DNA of 38,305 bases from Martinezella lusitana (GTDB lineage: Bacteria; Pseudomonadota; Alphaproteobacteria; Rhizobiales; Rhizobiaceae), in contig NZ_JAFEVL010000072.1 of the NCBI RefSeq assembly GCF_016901135.1, positions 1-38,305 on the forward strand. Reading direction: 5' to 3'. A program made the position numbers and the translations under genes. Under the pieces are notes generated by a model that ran no database searches, was not told the origin of the DNA, and saw only the letters and a list, made by a program, of their open reading frames with translations. Of this stretch, positions 15,265 to 24,021 are shown one piece after another; the stretch's first letter is position 1; every line of letters begins with the position of its first letter.

Positions 15265-15734
15265 TCAGTGCTTAGCGGCTTTTTCCAGAATAGCGGCTGC
15301 CGTGTCCTTCGCCGAAATGAAGGATGACGTTTCGCCGGACGTATGGGAAAGGACTAAAGCGCCTTGGAAAATCAGATTGAGTTGTTTGGCCAGGCGTTCC
15401 GGTTCCGCAAAATTTGCTTGGCGGCACAGCTCGAGGAACTTGGCCTCACCCGAGAGCTCGCATATTGGCCAAACTCGGCGATACGGCCATTCTTTCCGGC
15501 ATATTCCTGAGCAGCCTTCATCCCCAGGCATCCACGCGTCAGCATGCGCCCATCGATCTTGTTCACGTCGAAGAATTCGACGATCCGTTCACGAGGATCT
15601 TCGATAGCCGCGACCGGGCCGAACATTTCATCGACGACGTGCTCGCTATAAAGCTGTAGCACAGCCTCGATCAGATCCTCCTTTGAGGGGAAATATTTAT
15701 AGAGCGTGCGTTTGGAGATACCGCTGCCGCCCAA
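15265..15734 (-). pseudogene. TetR-family regulator, 5'-truncated and frameshifted
   Basis: The first frame (15734 to about 15464) begins inside the TetR recognition helix (GISKRTLYKYFPSKEDLIEA) and continues to KNGRIAEFGQY. After a frameshift near 15460 the matching C-terminal part continues in another frame as ELSGEAKFLELCRQANFAEP through to LEKAAKH at 15265. The first ~30 residues of the DNA-binding domain are missing, and the boundary at about 15735 adjoins unrelated DNA. With two independent defects it cannot make a working repressor. Confidence 0.8.
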
Positions 15735-15826
15735 ATACGGCGCTCTGCACTCTAATGCCCGGACCGGGCGACAGTTTTGATTTTGTTCGCATGCCAGCCC
15801 ATACTGGCGTCAGTACTAATGATTTG

Positions 15827-16490
15827 TTAACCACACAAAGTGAGGAAGACCCCGATTAACTGCCAAACGACAGCAGTGAACTGGCCGAGCTCATCGTCGA
15901 TCTGAGCCAGCAACGGCTCCAGCTGCGAGGCATCGCCGGTTTCCTGATCTGTCAGACTATGTGCAATGATCTCGCCACTGTCGGCATCACCCAGCAGGTG
16001 CAGTTTTTGCCAGTCGCGTCGGGACTCTACCCCATGTTTTTCTTCCAGCCATTGGCCAGCGCCAGATCTTCAGCCCGGTGCTGTCGACCAGAACGTGAAT
16101 GGGTCCGTCAGCCACATGCTGCCGGTCGTTGCTTCTAGCCGGTAGCTTCCAGGTTCTGGCCCTCCGGCTCAGAGTGGTGTGATCGGGCACAGGCGGATCC
16201 AGTCCCATAAGCCCAAGCACCGAACTCAAAAGCCCTTCGCTCTGGCGCCACCGTAATTCGAATACCATGCCCAGCATCAGCGTAGTTTCGATCACCAGAT
16301 CAGAGTAACGCGGCTGGCCTCCTCTCGTCTTGCGTCGTGGGGCAGCCCAACCGCCACGTGCTTCCGGCGTTATCCAAAGGGTCATACTGCCACGGCGGCG
16401 AAGGCCCGCCTCATACTCCGCCCAGTTCGTCACTTTGAATTTCATCTTGGTGATACGGTGTCGACGGGACGCGTCGTGCTTATGCGGCAT
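15827..16490 (-). pseudogene. IS5-family transposase, frameshifted and 3'-truncated
   Basis: The protein starts MPHKHDASRRHRITKMKFKV and continues with NWAEYEAGLRRRGSMTLWIT, the standard opening of IS5/IS903-group transposases. The region around VPDHTTLSRRAR and the first catalytic aspartate in HVLVDSTGLKI are intact. A net frameshift near 16064 (two bases missing after AAGATCT) shifts the frame; the correct continuation is GAGQWLEEKHGVESRRDWQK and onward to IDDELGQFTA. Homology then breaks at about 15872, exactly where a 42-bp sequence repeated at 29071 begins. The later catalytic residues are lost. The upstream end reaches to within about 230 bp of the LysR gene. Confidence 0.85.
15830..15871. 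repeat. 42-bp direct repeat, copy 1
   Basis: The sequence starting ACCACACAAAGTGAGGAAGA and ending TGCCAAACGAC recurs at 29071-29112 in the same orientation with two mismatches. It begins where the IS5 transposase homology ends. The two copies bracket the LysR and catabolic operon. Confidence 0.85.
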
Positions 16491-16717
16491 GCTGGACCAA
16501 TCAAGCTATTTTCGATCAGGGCCGCATCGATGCAAAACGTTGAAATTTGGTCCGTGCACCAATGCTGTTGGAACGTGCTCGAATGTCTGACAGCTGGCTT
16601 TCGACGCTCTTGACTGCAATGATCATGCATAACGGCATGACCATCGACCTCTCCGGTTGGCATGAAAAATGCGTCTTTTCAAGCTTGCTGCACCGTTCGA
16701 GAAAGGGAAGGCTGATC

Positions 16718-17710
16718 ATGATGCGACAGGCGAATGGGATGATGGATGTGCGTCTGATGCGCACGCTCCTGACCTTGCTGACGGAATGTAGCGTTTCGAA
16801 AACCGCTGACATTCTGGGGCAGGCCCAGCCGACGGTCAGCCTGACGCTGAAACGGCTGCGGGAAATGCTGGACGATCCGCTTCTAGTCAGGTCCGGAGGG
16901 GCGCTGGTACCAACGGAGCGAGGTCTCGCCCTGAAGCAGACGTTGCGCGACATTCTCGGCCAGATCGACGCGCACCTGTCGCCTCACGCCACCTTCGACC
17001 CGGACGATGCGACGCGAAACTTCCGCATCATCGCAGACAACTGCCTCGGAGCCGTGTTTCTGCCTCAGCTGGTCGGAAAAATTGCACAAAAGGCACCCAA
17101 TGTCGGCGTCGATGCGTCCCACATGCCGAGCTATGATGATCTTATCAGCCAGCTTGCGGACGGGTCCATCGATGCGGTCATCGGCAATTGGCCGCATCCG
17201 CCGGAGTATCTGCGGATGTCTCCCCTGTTAACCACCGACATCGTCTGCGTCGTCCGCCCAAGCCATAGACTGGCAAGTCAACGTGGACCGATCTCGATGG
17301 GCGAGTTCCTGAAGGAAAAACATCTTTCTCCGACCTCCGACAAGCGCGCCCAACTGAGTCCGATCGACGGGCGACTGATCGAACTCGGGCTCAAGCGCAA
17401 CATCGCTGTATCCGTGCCAGAATATGCGATCACGCCCTACGTGCTGACACAATCGGACCTCGTCTTCACCACGGGTCGAATTTTTGCCGAGCAGATCGCT
17501 CAATCCTTTCCACTCGTCGTTCTGGAGGCACCGCGCGAACTCGGACAGATGCAGTTCTACATGCTGTGGCATGAGTGCAAGCACCAGTCTCCCGATCACG
17601 TCTGGCTCCGGCAGATGATCAAGTCGGTTGCGGCCGGCGTCCGCGTCTGTGATCCGACGGGGTCGGTACCGATCACATTCCTGCGGTCCGGAGCGCCGGT
17701 CTTCGTTTGA
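16718..17710 (+). CDS. LysR-family transcriptional regulator
   Basis: This 330-residue regulator has an N-terminal winged helix (MDVRLMRTLLTLLTECSVSK, then TADILGQAQPTVSLTLKRLR and DDPLLVRSGGALVPTERG). The effector-binding domain begins near NFRIIADNCLGAVFLPQLVG and runs to the C-terminus. GGGAAGG lies six to seven bases before the ATG at 16718; the frame is open upstream to 16547, but that part overlaps DNA next to the IS5 remnant. It lies directly upstream of the importer/catabolic operon in the same direction, 136 nt away, with a palindrome in between, and is the obvious candidate activator. The effector is unknown. Confidence 0.9.
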   Translation: MMRQANGMMDVRLMRTLLTLLTECSVSKTADILGQAQPTVSLTLKRLREMLDDPLLVRSGGALVPTERGLALKQTLRDILGQIDAHLSPHATFDPDDATRNFRIIADNCLGAVFLPQLVGKIAQKAPNVGVDASHMPSYDDLISQLADGSIDAVIGNWPHPPEYLRMSPLLTTDIVCVVRPSHRLASQRGPISMGEFLKEKHLSPTSDKRAQLSPIDGRLIELGLKRNIAVSVPEYAITPYVLTQSDLVFTTGRIFAEQIAQSFPLVVLEAPRELGQMQFYMLWHECKHQSPDHVWLRQMIKSVAAGVRVCDPTGSVPITFLRSGAPVFV

Positions 17711-17766
17711 ACCAATCTCGCGGGATCGCGGCAGAGAGGTCGCCCGCCTTTTGCGCAGTGCAATAT

Positions 17767-17792
17767 AGTCTATTTGGGTTCCGTTATAGGCT
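17767..17792. promoter_or_regulatory. Candidate LysR operator upstream of the catabolic operon
   Basis: AGTCTAT (17767-17773) and ATAGGCT (17786-17792) form an inverted repeat with six of seven bases matching around a 12-bp centre. The site lies 55 nt before the first structural gene, where an activator site is expected. The left arm also resembles one half-site of the XRE-cupin operator (TATAGTCTA), but the second arm does not fit that spacing. Confidence 0.45.
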
Positions 17793-17846
17793 TTCCCGTC
17801 CAAACAAACGACACTGGTCGCAGTTCACTCGCAACCAGATGAGGGC

Positions 17847-18932
17847 ATGATGGCAGGTTCAGGAATTAGCCGACGTGAAGTGCTTGCAGGGATTGCCGCC
17901 GGTACGGCAGCAGGGATGTTCGGTTCGTTGAGCAGCGCCCGAGCCGCCGTTTCCGAAATGGTCTGGGCGACTTGGGATTCCAACGGCCATCCTGAATACA
18001 TCGCCGCCTTCGAAGCGCAGACCGGCGTCAAGGTGAAACTGTCCTATCTTTCCAGCGAGGACGCGCAGTTCGCGGCGCTGAAAACCGGAACGGCGTCTGA
18101 CTGGGACATGATCAATCCGTCCCTCAACGGAAGCTGGCGCTACATCAAGGCAGGACTGCTTGAAGAAATCGACATGGGCAAGATCCCAAATGCCGCCAAA
18201 ATGTACGATGTCTTCAAGACGACACCCAAGGTTCTTGACGCCTCGGGTAAACATTTTGCGGTTCCCTATCTCTGGGGCCTCAACCCGATCGTCTACCGCA
18301 AGGACAAGTTCGAGAGCGAGCCTGACTACACGACGTTGTTCAACGAGAAATACAAGGGCCAGCTTGCCATGCGCGACTATGCGCTGGAATCCATCGGGAT
18401 AGCCGGTCTGGTCGCCGGCATACCGCGCGACAAAGTTTTCCTCATGGAGACCAAGGAACTGGCGGAAGCCAAAAAACTGCTGATCGCGCAAAAGCCGTTG
18501 CTGCGTACCTATTGGCAGACGATCGGCGATCTCACAAACCTGTTTGCCACGGGCGAGGTCTCGTGCGCGTTTTCGTGGCGGGTTCCCTATGACGCGCTTA
18601 AAGACAAGCTGAAGATGGGAATGGCGAAGCCGAAAGCCGGGATCATGGGCTGGTGCGACTGCTTTGCCATGCCGGCAACACTATCTCCGGAAAAGACCGA
18701 AATCGGCTATAAATTCATCGATTATCTCCTTGGCGCAGACTTCGCGACCCAGATTGCCAAGATCGGCAACTACGCAACTACCTCGTCCATTATTCGCGAC
18801 AAGCTGTCGAAGGAGGAGCAGGAAGCGATCTTCGTCGACGACATGGATGTGATGAAATCTTTCATGTGGCCCGTCGCCCCGGAGAATTACTCGGAGTGGC
18901 TGAAGGTTTGGAATGAAGTCAAGGCAAGCTGA
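17847..18932 (+). CDS. Spermidine/putrescine-type ABC importer substrate-binding protein (PotD like)
   Basis: This periplasmic solute-binding protein has 361 residues. The N-terminus MMAGSGISRREVLAGIAAGT carries a twin-arginine-type signal (SRREVLAG) followed by a hydrophobic stretch, with cleavage probably after ARA. The mature part, VSEMVWATWDSNGHPEYIAA, then GVKVKLSYLSSEDAQFAALK, and the later DLTNLFATGEVSCAFSWRVP, is characteristic of extracellular solute-binding proteins of the PotD/PotF group. Export through Tat suggests the protein folds in the cytoplasm. It is the first gene of the operon. The ligand is not predictable; PotD relatives bind polyamines but also many other nitrogenous cations. 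Confidence 0.9.
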   Translation: MMAGSGISRREVLAGIAAGTAAGMFGSLSSARAAVSEMVWATWDSNGHPEYIAAFEAQTGVKVKLSYLSSEDAQFAALKTGTASDWDMINPSLNGSWRYIKAGLLEEIDMGKIPNAAKMYDVFKTTPKVLDASGKHFAVPYLWGLNPIVYRKDKFESEPDYTTLFNEKYKGQLAMRDYALESIGIAGLVAGIPRDKVFLMETKELAEAKKLLIAQKPLLRTYWQTIGDLTNLFATGEVSCAFSWRVPYDALKDKLKMGMAKPKAGIMGWCDCFAMPATLSPEKTEIGYKFIDYLLGADFATQIAKIGNYATTSSIIRDKLSKEEQEAIFVDDMDVMKSFMWPVAPENYSEWLKVWNEVKAS

Positions 18933-20020
18933 TGAAGGTCAACACGCCTGACATGGTGTCCGATCCGTCAAGGTCCGGGCTTTTGCTGTCGGCCCGCGGC
19001 CTGACCAAGAATTATGGCAAGGACCGCGCGGTCGACAGTGTCGATCTCGACATTCCCGAAAGGGCTTTCACGACGTTTCTCGGCCCTTCCGGTTGCGGCA
19101 AGACCACGATACTGCGCATGATTGCCGGCTTCGAGACGCCGGATGCGGGATCGATCGTGCTTGACGGACGCTCGCTCTCCGGCGTGCCGCCGGAGCGCCG
19201 TCCGGTCAATACGGTGTTTCAGAGCTATGCGTTGTTCCCGCATCTGACCGTGTTCGGAAACGTCGCGTTCTCGCTGACACTCCGGCGCCACAGCAATGTC
19301 GATGTCGCTGCACGCGTCAAAAGGGCGCTGGACGCCGTGCACATGGCGGAGTTTGGCGAACGATATCCACACCAGCTCTCGGGTGGCCAGCAGCAGCGGG
19401 TGGCGGTGGCCCGCGCCATCATCGCCGAGCCGCACCTGCTTCTGCTCGACGAACCCCTTTCCGCGTTGGATAAGAAGATGCGGGGGCACCTGCAGATCGA
19501 ACTGAAGGATTTGCAGCGGCGTCTCGGCATCGCCTTCGTCTACGTCACGCACGATCAGGAAGAGGCCTTTGCACTCTCCGACATCGTCGTCGTCATGAAC
19601 AAGGGGCGCATCGTTCAAAAGGCTGCGCCGCTGACGATCTATGCCCGTCCTGCCAACGCTTTCGTTGCCGACTTCATCGGTGCGGCGACACTCATTCCAG
19701 GTGAAATCGTAAACAGTGGCGGGGTGTCCGGATCAACCGCGATCGATACAGCCATCGGCACGGTGCAATGCCCGGCAGTGGAGGGATTGGCCAAAGGGGA
19801 TAAGGCAGTGCTCGCCATCCGGCCGGAACAGGTCCGTATTGGCGTGGACGGCCCCAACGCGACGATCCGGCATGTGGTGTTCAAAGGCGATCGCTACCTT
19901 ATCGAGGCCGAGGTCAATGGCGTCATTTTGCGGTTCCTGGCGGATAACCCGCTGACGCCTGGAGAGAATGTCGGGCTTGTCGTCGATCAAGACCGCGCCT
20001 TCATCACGAGGATCGACTGA
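18932..20020 (+). CDS. Spermidine/putrescine-type ABC importer ATPase (PotA like)
   Basis: This ATPase of 362 residues has Walker A GPSGCGKTT (51-59), Q-loop FQSYALFPHLT (96-106), signature LSGGQQQR (149-156), Walker B LLLLDE (169-174) and the switch histidine in VTHDQEEAF. A C-terminal TOBE-like domain follows, with LAIRPEQVRIG. The start codon shares one base with the preceding stop. It powers uptake with the two permeases that follow. Confidence 0.93.
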   Translation: MKVNTPDMVSDPSRSGLLLSARGLTKNYGKDRAVDSVDLDIPERAFTTFLGPSGCGKTTILRMIAGFETPDAGSIVLDGRSLSGVPPERRPVNTVFQSYALFPHLTVFGNVAFSLTLRRHSNVDVAARVKRALDAVHMAEFGERYPHQLSGGQQQRVAVARAIIAEPHLLLLDEPLSALDKKMRGHLQIELKDLQRRLGIAFVYVTHDQEEAFALSDIVVVMNKGRIVQKAAPLTIYARPANAFVADFIGAATLIPGEIVNSGGVSGSTAIDTAIGTVQCPAVEGLAKGDKAVLAIRPEQVRIGVDGPNATIRHVVFKGDRYLIEAEVNGVILRFLADNPLTPGENVGLVVDQDRAFITRID

Positions 20021-20898
20021 TGGCTCCGGTTTTTCACCGAGCGCAGCTTGCGATGCCCGTCGCTTGCATTCTGGTGTTGGGATGCATTCTCCCGCTTGCC
20101 CTGCTCGCGGTTTTCAGCGTCTTCGAGGTGGATCTCGATGCATTCACGCTCGTTCCGGCCTTTTCGTCACATAGCTGGGCGCAGATGTTCACCAATCCGG
20201 TCTTCGCCTTTCTGGTCGGCAAGGCAGTTATCTCAGGTGCTGGGACAGCGGTACTGGCGGCTTTGATCGGATACCCGATCGCCGTTTCGATGACGCGCCT
20301 TCCCGTTCTGTGGAAGGGGGTCGGCAGCATCGTCCTTTTGACACCGCTCTATACCGGCGAGATCGTCCGGATTTATGCCTGGCGGGTCGTTCTCGGCTCT
20401 GAAGGACTGGTCAACGCCGCTCTAAAATGGTTTGGCGTGATCGATGAGCCGTTGAAATTCCTGCTGTTTTCGCCGTTCACCACGCATCTTGTGCTTCTCT
20501 ACAACAATCTTCCTTTCATGGTGCTGGCAATCTGGATCTCGGCGGAATTGATCGACAAAAGGTTGATCGAAGCCGCACGGGATCTCGGGGCTCGCCCGAT
20601 AGATGCGTTCTTCAAGGTCATTTTGCCTTTGACGACACCTGGACTGGCTGTCGGCGTGTTTACGGTCTTTGCGCTCGCCGCCGGCGACATGATGACGCCG
20701 AGCCTTTTGGGCGGGACGTCGGGCGCAACCCCGATGGCCATGATCGACAACCTGTTCGGGACGGCGTTCGATTGGCCGCTGGCTTCCGCGCTGTCGCTTA
20801 GCCTTCTTATCGTCCTGTTCGCCTTTGCCACCGGGTTCGTGATCATCCTTCTTCGGTTCGATGGTGCGCGGGCAGTCTTTCGGCGAGGGGCACGATGA
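20020..20898 (+). CDS. Spermidine/putrescine-type ABC importer permease (PotB like)
   Basis: This inner-membrane permease of 292 residues has about six helices. The first is around ACILVLGCILPLALLAVFSV. The EAA loop, LIEAARDLGARPIDAFFKVI, contacts the ATPase. The segment LTPLYTGEIVRIYAWRVVLG is typical of PotB. It overlaps the ATPase stop by one base. Confidence 0.92.
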   Translation: MAPVFHRAQLAMPVACILVLGCILPLALLAVFSVFEVDLDAFTLVPAFSSHSWAQMFTNPVFAFLVGKAVISGAGTAVLAALIGYPIAVSMTRLPVLWKGVGSIVLLTPLYTGEIVRIYAWRVVLGSEGLVNAALKWFGVIDEPLKFLLFSPFTTHLVLLYNNLPFMVLAIWISAELIDKRLIEAARDLGARPIDAFFKVILPLTTPGLAVGVFTVFALAAGDMMTPSLLGGTSGATPMAMIDNLFGTAFDWPLASALSLSLLIVLFAFATGFVIILLRFDGARAVFRRGAR

Positions 20899-21692
20899 GC
20901 CGCTTGGTCATCCTCACGCTCGGTCTTGCCGTGTGTTTCTTCTATCTGCCGATCGTCGTTCTCGGAATTTTTTCCTTCAACGCCGCAAGCACGATGGCCT
21001 TCCCATTGAGCGGTTTCACCGTGTCCTGGTATGCCGATCTTTTCGGGAACGAAGCGTTTCTTGGCGGCTTCGTCACCAGTTTTCTGATCGCGCAGCCCGT
21101 CGGTCTGCTCGGCGCGCTGATCGGGCTGATGGCAGCATTGGCCGTGACGTCGCCGCGCATGAAGTTCCGGGCCGCATTCGCCATCCTGGTCCTCGTGCCC
21201 TTTCTAGTGCCGAAGACGGTGCTTTCCATTGCGCAAGCCATGCTCATGAGCTGGGTGGGATTGGGACGTGGGGCAACGGCGCTCATACTGGCGCAGACTT
21301 TGGTCGTCATTCCCTTCACCACCACAATCCTTGCCGCCGTGATGGTCAGGCTCGACCCTCGGCTTGAGGAAGCGGCGCGGGATCTCGGCGCCACGCCATG
21401 GCAGAGCTTCCGACGCGTTTTGCTGCCACAGTTGAGCGTCGCGCTGAGTGCCGCCTATTCCATCGGGGTCATCCTGTCGCTGGCCGATCTGACCATCTCT
21501 ATGTTCCTGGCCGGCCGCACGCAGCCCCTGTCGCTGATCGTCGCATCGGAATTCCGGCGCGAGCTGAAGCCCGACCTCAATGCCATGCAGGTTGCCGTTC
21601 TCGTATTGACGGCCCTGATCGTGGCACTGACCGAAATCAATCGCCGACGCCGCCTGCGCGGACGTATGGCCCATGTACGAGATGACCTATGA
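20895..21692 (+). CDS. Spermidine/putrescine-type ABC importer permease (PotC like)
   Basis: This inner-membrane permease of 265 residues starts MSRLVILTLGLAVCFFYLPI, and the family motif IFSFNAASTMAFPLSGFTVS with WYADLF follows. The EAA loop is LEEAARDLGATPWQSFRRVL. It overlaps PotB by four bases (ATGA) and is followed by another 4-nt overlap with the monooxygenase gene, so transport and catabolism are translated as one unit. Confidence 0.92.
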   Translation: MSRLVILTLGLAVCFFYLPIVVLGIFSFNAASTMAFPLSGFTVSWYADLFGNEAFLGGFVTSFLIAQPVGLLGALIGLMAALAVTSPRMKFRAAFAILVLVPFLVPKTVLSIAQAMLMSWVGLGRGATALILAQTLVVIPFTTTILAAVMVRLDPRLEEAARDLGATPWQSFRRVLLPQLSVALSAAYSIGVILSLADLTISMFLAGRTQPLSLIVASEFRRELKPDLNAMQVAVLVLTALIVALTEINRRRRLRGRMAHVRDDL

Positions 21693-23203
21693 TGATTGCC
21701 GCAATCGACGCGCCGCGCATGACGCTTGACGACCTGAAGCAGGAGGCGCTTGCCGATCTTGCCGCGCTCGGCTACCCGAGCGCAGCGTGGCTCAGCGACC
21801 TGCCGAGACCCGACGCGGCTGAAATCGCCGATGCGATCATCGTCGGTGGTGGCCAGTCAGGCGTCACGATCGCCGCAGCTTTGAAATGGGATGGGCTCCG
21901 GCATATCCGCGTCCTGGACAGCGGCGCACCGGGCGCCGAAGGGCCATGGCTGACCTTTGCGCGCATGGAGGAATTGCGCACCCCGAAGACCCAGGTCGGC
22001 AACGAGTTCAATGTTATCAACCTGTCTGTCCGCCGCTGGTTCGAAACGCGCTACGGGCAACAAGCGTGGACGGACCTGTCCCGCATTCCGCGAACGGACT
22101 GGAAGGCCTATCTCGACTGGTATGCCGACGCTTTCGAGATCGCCATCACCAACCGTTGCGAGGTCCTGGACGTCGCCCCGGAGGGCGATCTGATCGCCGT
22201 CACGACCCGTCTCGGAGGCAGGATTGAAAAATCCCTGGCGCGAACCGTCGTGCTGGCTACCGGCTATGATGGCGCCGGCGCATGGCGGGTGCCGGCGCTT
22301 GTATCCGAAGCCCTTGCACCCGAAAAGTTCGATCACACGAACGGGCCGGTCGATTTCGACGCGTTGAAGGGATTGCGCGTCGGCGTGCTCGGCCATGGTG
22401 CCTCTGCGTTCGACAATGCGATCAAGGCGCTGGAAGCCGGTGCTGCCTCCGTCGATCTCTGCTTCCGGCGCGCGCGACTGCCGCGCACCAATCCCCACCG
22501 CGCGGTCGAAACGCCCGGCATGATGACGCATTACCCTGACCTTTCCGAGACCACACGCTGGGATATCGCCCGGTTCTTTCGCAGTGCCGATCAGCCGCCG
22601 CCGGTGCGCAGTTTCGAGACCGCGATGCGCCTTGAAAATTTCAAGCTTCGTCCCGCAACCCCTTGGCTGGAGGTCTCCCAGCAGGCCGATGCGATCCGTG
22701 TCACCACGCCTGACGGTATTCTGGAGTTCGATCACCTGCTTCTTGCGACAGGCATGGATGTCGATCTCGCAGTCAGGCCTGAACTTAAAACCATTCATGA
22801 CAAGGTCGCGCTTTGGGGCGAACGCTACACGCCGAAAGACGGCAGCGCGGATGCCCGGCTGGCAAGGTTTCCCTATCTCGACGGGTTCTATGGATTCATC
22901 CCGAAGGATCCTGATGAGACATGGGTCAGCCGGGTGTTTGCCTTCAACAGCAGCAGTTTCGTCAGTCATGGTCCGCACTCGACGTCGATCAGCGGGCACA
23001 AGCACGCCGTTCCACGGCTCGTGCGCGGTGTCCTGCGCCGGCTGCTGCTCGATCGGGAAGCGGTCATCCTGCCGGAATTGGCATCCTACATCTCACCGGA
23101 TCTGCCGATACCGGACGATTTCGAAACGGTCGTGGCCGAGGCCAATCGGCAATCGGCAGGATCGCCCGAGACAGACAAGCCAACTATGCGGAGTGGCCCA
23201 TGA
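21689..23203 (+). CDS. Flavin-dependent monooxygenase/oxidoreductase with FAD and NAD(P) sites
   Basis: This 504-residue cytoplasmic flavoprotein has an FAD-binding GGGQSG (53-58) in DAIIVGGGQSGVTIAAALK, a second nucleotide site GHGASA (235-240) and ATGYDG (190-195), the terminal flavin-pocket motif. The arrangement resembles FMO/Baeyer-Villiger or N-hydroxylating enzymes (SidA/IucD/FMO clan), but the classical FMO fingerprint FxGxxxHxxx is not clear. The product probably oxygenates an imported nitrogenous substrate. Two adjacent ATGs (21689 and 21692) can start it. Confidence 0.8.
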   Translation: MMIAAIDAPRMTLDDLKQEALADLAALGYPSAAWLSDLPRPDAAEIADAIIVGGGQSGVTIAAALKWDGLRHIRVLDSGAPGAEGPWLTFARMEELRTPKTQVGNEFNVINLSVRRWFETRYGQQAWTDLSRIPRTDWKAYLDWYADAFEIAITNRCEVLDVAPEGDLIAVTTRLGGRIEKSLARTVVLATGYDGAGAWRVPALVSEALAPEKFDHTNGPVDFDALKGLRVGVLGHGASAFDNAIKALEAGAASVDLCFRRARLPRTNPHRAVETPGMMTHYPDLSETTRWDIARFFRSADQPPPVRSFETAMRLENFKLRPATPWLEVSQQADAIRVTTPDGILEFDHLLLATGMDVDLAVRPELKTIHDKVALWGERYTPKDGSADARLARFPYLDGFYGFIPKDPDETWVSRVFAFNSSSFVSHGPHSTSISGHKHAVPRLVRGVLRRLLLDREAVILPELASYISPDLPIPDDFETVVAEANRQSAGSPETDKPTMRSGP

Positions 23204-24018
23204 CGCATTCCTTTTACTGGGACGATCATTCGACAGCGGATTTTGCGTCCCGCGATCTGAGCGAGACCGTCGTTATCCTGCCGATTGCGGCTGTCGAGCA
23301 GCACGGCCCCCATCTTCCGGTGCAGGTGGACGCCGCGATCAACACCGCCATCATCGATCGGATGGTGCCGTTGCTTGACACAAACGCGGACGTCCTCATC
23401 CTGCCGCCGTTCGGCGTTGGCAAATCTGATGAGCACCTCGCCTATCCGGGGACGCTGACCATTTCGGCGCAAACCCTGCGCCTCGTCTGGCTTGATATCG
23501 CCAAAAGCGTGAAGCGAGCCGGCGTCCGAAAGATGATCCTGTTCAATTCGCATGGCGGGCAAATCTCGCTGATGGAGATGACCTGCCGCGATATCCGTGT
23601 CGAACTCCATATGCTGGCGGTCGCGTGCTCCTGGTTCAGGATCGCGCCGGTCGACGATCTGTTTTCGTCCTCGGAAATCGTTCACGGCATTCACGGCGGC
23701 GATATCGAAACCAGCATGATGCTGGCCATCGCACCGGAACTGGTCGCCATGGACAAGGCCGAAGATTTCGTGCCGCTGACCGTCGACATCGAGCAGTCTG
23801 GCAGCCCGTTGACGGCGGAAGGCGCGGTCGGCTTCGGCTGGCAGGCGCAAGACCTTCATCCCGCGGGCGTCAGCGGAAATGCCGCCAATGCCGATGCCGT
23901 AAAAGGCGCGCTTGTGCTTGACCGCGCAGCGACCGGTTTGGTGCGCCTCATCGAAGCGACGCGCAATTTCGACATGAAGAGGCTCACCTCTGAAACCCGC
24001 TTTTCGGCCACGAGATAA
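23200..24018 (+). CDS. Creatininase-family amidohydrolase
   Basis: This 272-residue metal-dependent hydrolase of the creatininase superfamily carries the expected ligands: E33 and H35 in AVEQHGPHLP, D44 in VQVDAA, H118 in FNSHGGQ, and E170 in HGGDIETS. Members cleave cyclic amides (creatinine) or formamides (ArfB deformylase, MftE), so it probably opens a lactam or removes a formyl group. The ATG at 23200 overlaps the monooxygenase stop (ATGA). It has the family's usual length. True creatininase activity is not implied by sequence alone. Confidence 0.88.
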   Translation: MTHSFYWDDHSTADFASRDLSETVVILPIAAVEQHGPHLPVQVDAAINTAIIDRMVPLLDTNADVLILPPFGVGKSDEHLAYPGTLTISAQTLRLVWLDIAKSVKRAGVRKMILFNSHGGQISLMEMTCRDIRVELHMLAVACSWFRIAPVDDLFSSSEIVHGIHGGDIETSMMLAIAPELVAMDKAEDFVPLTVDIEQSGSPLTAEGAVGFGWQAQDLHPAGVSGNAANADAVKGALVLDRAATGLVRLIEATRNFDMKRLTSETRFSATR

Positions 24019-24021
24019 GAG

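Noticed and set aside
17764..17772. TATAGTCTA upstream of the second importer as an XRE-cupin operator
   Set aside because: Only one half-site fits. The second arm at the 9-bp spacing does not match, and a different palindrome explains the sequence better.
21857..23005. 382-codon minus-strand frame opposite the monooxygenase
   Set aside because: No recognisable domain and no start signal; the plus strand encodes clear nucleotide-binding motifs.
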